The position numbers were made by a program, and so were the translations under genes. Below, piece by piece: positions 31,283 to 31,668 of a stretch of 31,668 nt of DNA. The notes under the pieces are model-generated. The model saw only the letters and a list, made by a program, of their open reading frames with translations, was not told the DNA's origin and made no database searches. The DNA is taken from NCBI GenBank assembly GCA_963660615.1, contig CAVKYE010000015.1, positions 1-31,668 of the forward strand, read 5' to 3'. The stretch's first letter is position 1. Every line of letters starts with the position of its first letter. The stretch is from Coprosoma sp963660615 (lineage in GTDB: Bacteria > Bacillota_I > Bacilli_A > RF39 > UBA660).

Positions 31283-31561
31283 ATGATTTTCGATAGAAAT
31301 AATGAGAATTATGTTTATGAGTTCATAGGCAAAAATGTTAGAAAATATAGGAAGATGCGTGGTCTTACACAACAACAGCTTGCTGATAAAGCACATTATT
31401 CTAAACAATTAATTTCTAATATGGAAAATAATGTACATCAAACTTTTTCTTTGGGCACTTTGTGGTCAATAGCAGGCGTCCTCGAAATTGAGATGTATAA
31501 GTTGTGTATTGAACCTGAACATAATAAAACAAAAGATGAAGAAACTAAAATTTTTAATTAA
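31283..31561 (+). CDS. XRE-family helix-turn-helix regulator
   Basis: The 92-residue protein is a single Cro/C1-type DNA-binding domain (about 15-75): IGKNVRKYRKMRGLTQQQLA, DKAHYSKQLISNMEN, then TLWSIAGVLEIEMYKLC. Recognition helix: KQLISNME. A polar tail follows. It stands alone on the plus strand between the tsa operon and the rRNA operon, and no target or partner (toxin, peptide, phage gene) is visible. The ribosome site is poor (GGTGGTG before the ATG). The 143 bases before it (31140-31282) are AT-rich and show no clear promoter. Confidence 0.88.
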   Translation: MIFDRNNENYVYEFIGKNVRKYRKMRGLTQQQLADKAHYSKQLISNMENNVHQTFSLGTLWSIAGVLEIEMYKLCIEPEHNKTKDEETKIFN

Positions 31562-31576
31562 TTTTAGTTTTTTATA

Positions 31577-31619
31577 TGAAAAAAGGTCTAGCAGATTGAT
31601 TCTATTAGGCCTTTTTTTA
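31577..31619. terminator. Bidirectional terminator between XRE gene and rRNA operon
   Basis: AAAAAAGGTCTA (31579-31590) pairs with TAGGCCTTTTTT (31607-31618, one G-U), giving T-runs on both strands. It ends the XRE gene on plus and the 5S transcript on minus. Confidence 0.85.
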
Positions 31620-31632
31620 TGCAACAAAAAAA

Positions 31633-31668
31633 TTCGCAACGTCCTACTCTAGCTTTCACTACCATCGG
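31633..31668 (-). rRNA. rrf: 5S ribosomal RNA, 3' end (partial)
   Basis: The minus strand reads CCGATGGTAGTGAAAGC then TAGAGTAGGACGTTGCG, the conserved 3' third of 5S rRNA (CGAUGGUAGU ... GAGAGUAGGACG). The arm between the two blocks is very short, as in Mollicutes and relatives. The 5' part, and presumably 23S and 16S, lie beyond the right edge. Confidence 0.9.

Overview
The window is a low-GC, Gram-positive chromosome segment. TGA is used as a stop (asnB, tsaE, rimI-tsaD), so it uses the standard bacterial code and is not a mycoplasma. CIRCE heat-shock control, agr-type peptide signalling, a sortase, a meso-diaminopimelate-type MurE and a very short 5S rRNA arm suggest a Bacillota lineage near Erysipelotrichia and the gut relatives of Mollicutes. 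That placement is inference. Most genes are on the minus strand. Many genes have clear SigA-type promoters and Rho-independent terminators, and the terminators very often overlap the stop codon.

Layout. 1-53: the 5' end of a class C group II intron sitting just behind the terminator of a cold-shock gene (64-276). 584-3457: an agr quorum-sensing locus with agrBD on the plus strand converging on agrAC on the minus strand; agrD is a 39-codon gene. 3580-8365: a lipoprotein, a PMCA-type calcium ATPase, a degenerate HD-GYP protein and an orphan transposase DNA-binding domain. 8453-11216: a YhgE/Pip exporter with its TetR regulator and operator. 11217-11644: AT-rich gap with a diverged direct repeat. 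11645-13650: a UvrD-like helicase and a small coiled-coil membrane protein. 13738-17465: an asnB - membrane protein - murE operon, probably for peptidoglycan precursor synthesis and amidation. 17551-21007: a zinc-ribbon/RDD protein, two paralogous cysteine-rich glucosaminidase-like proteins and a sortase. 21079-23466: CIRCE-controlled clpB lacking the N domain, then a promoter-driven candidate small RNA. 23507-25993: DUF1003, AarF/UbiB-like and phasin-like proteins. 26079-31089: an operon of tsaE, tsaB, a rimI-tsaD fusion and a DUF2207-like membrane protein, with an ABCG-like transporter behind an attenuator-like hairpin. 31283-31561: an XRE regulator converging on the 3' end of an rRNA operon (5S at the right edge).

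The genes group around envelope and surface biology (agr, lipoprotein, exporter, murE/asnB, glucosaminidases, sortase) and core housekeeping (t6A tRNA modification, Clp, rRNA). The least expected items are the rearranged agr locus with its unusual AgrD, the candidate RNA behind clpB, the RimI-TsaD fusion with an internal ribosome site, and the intron edge.
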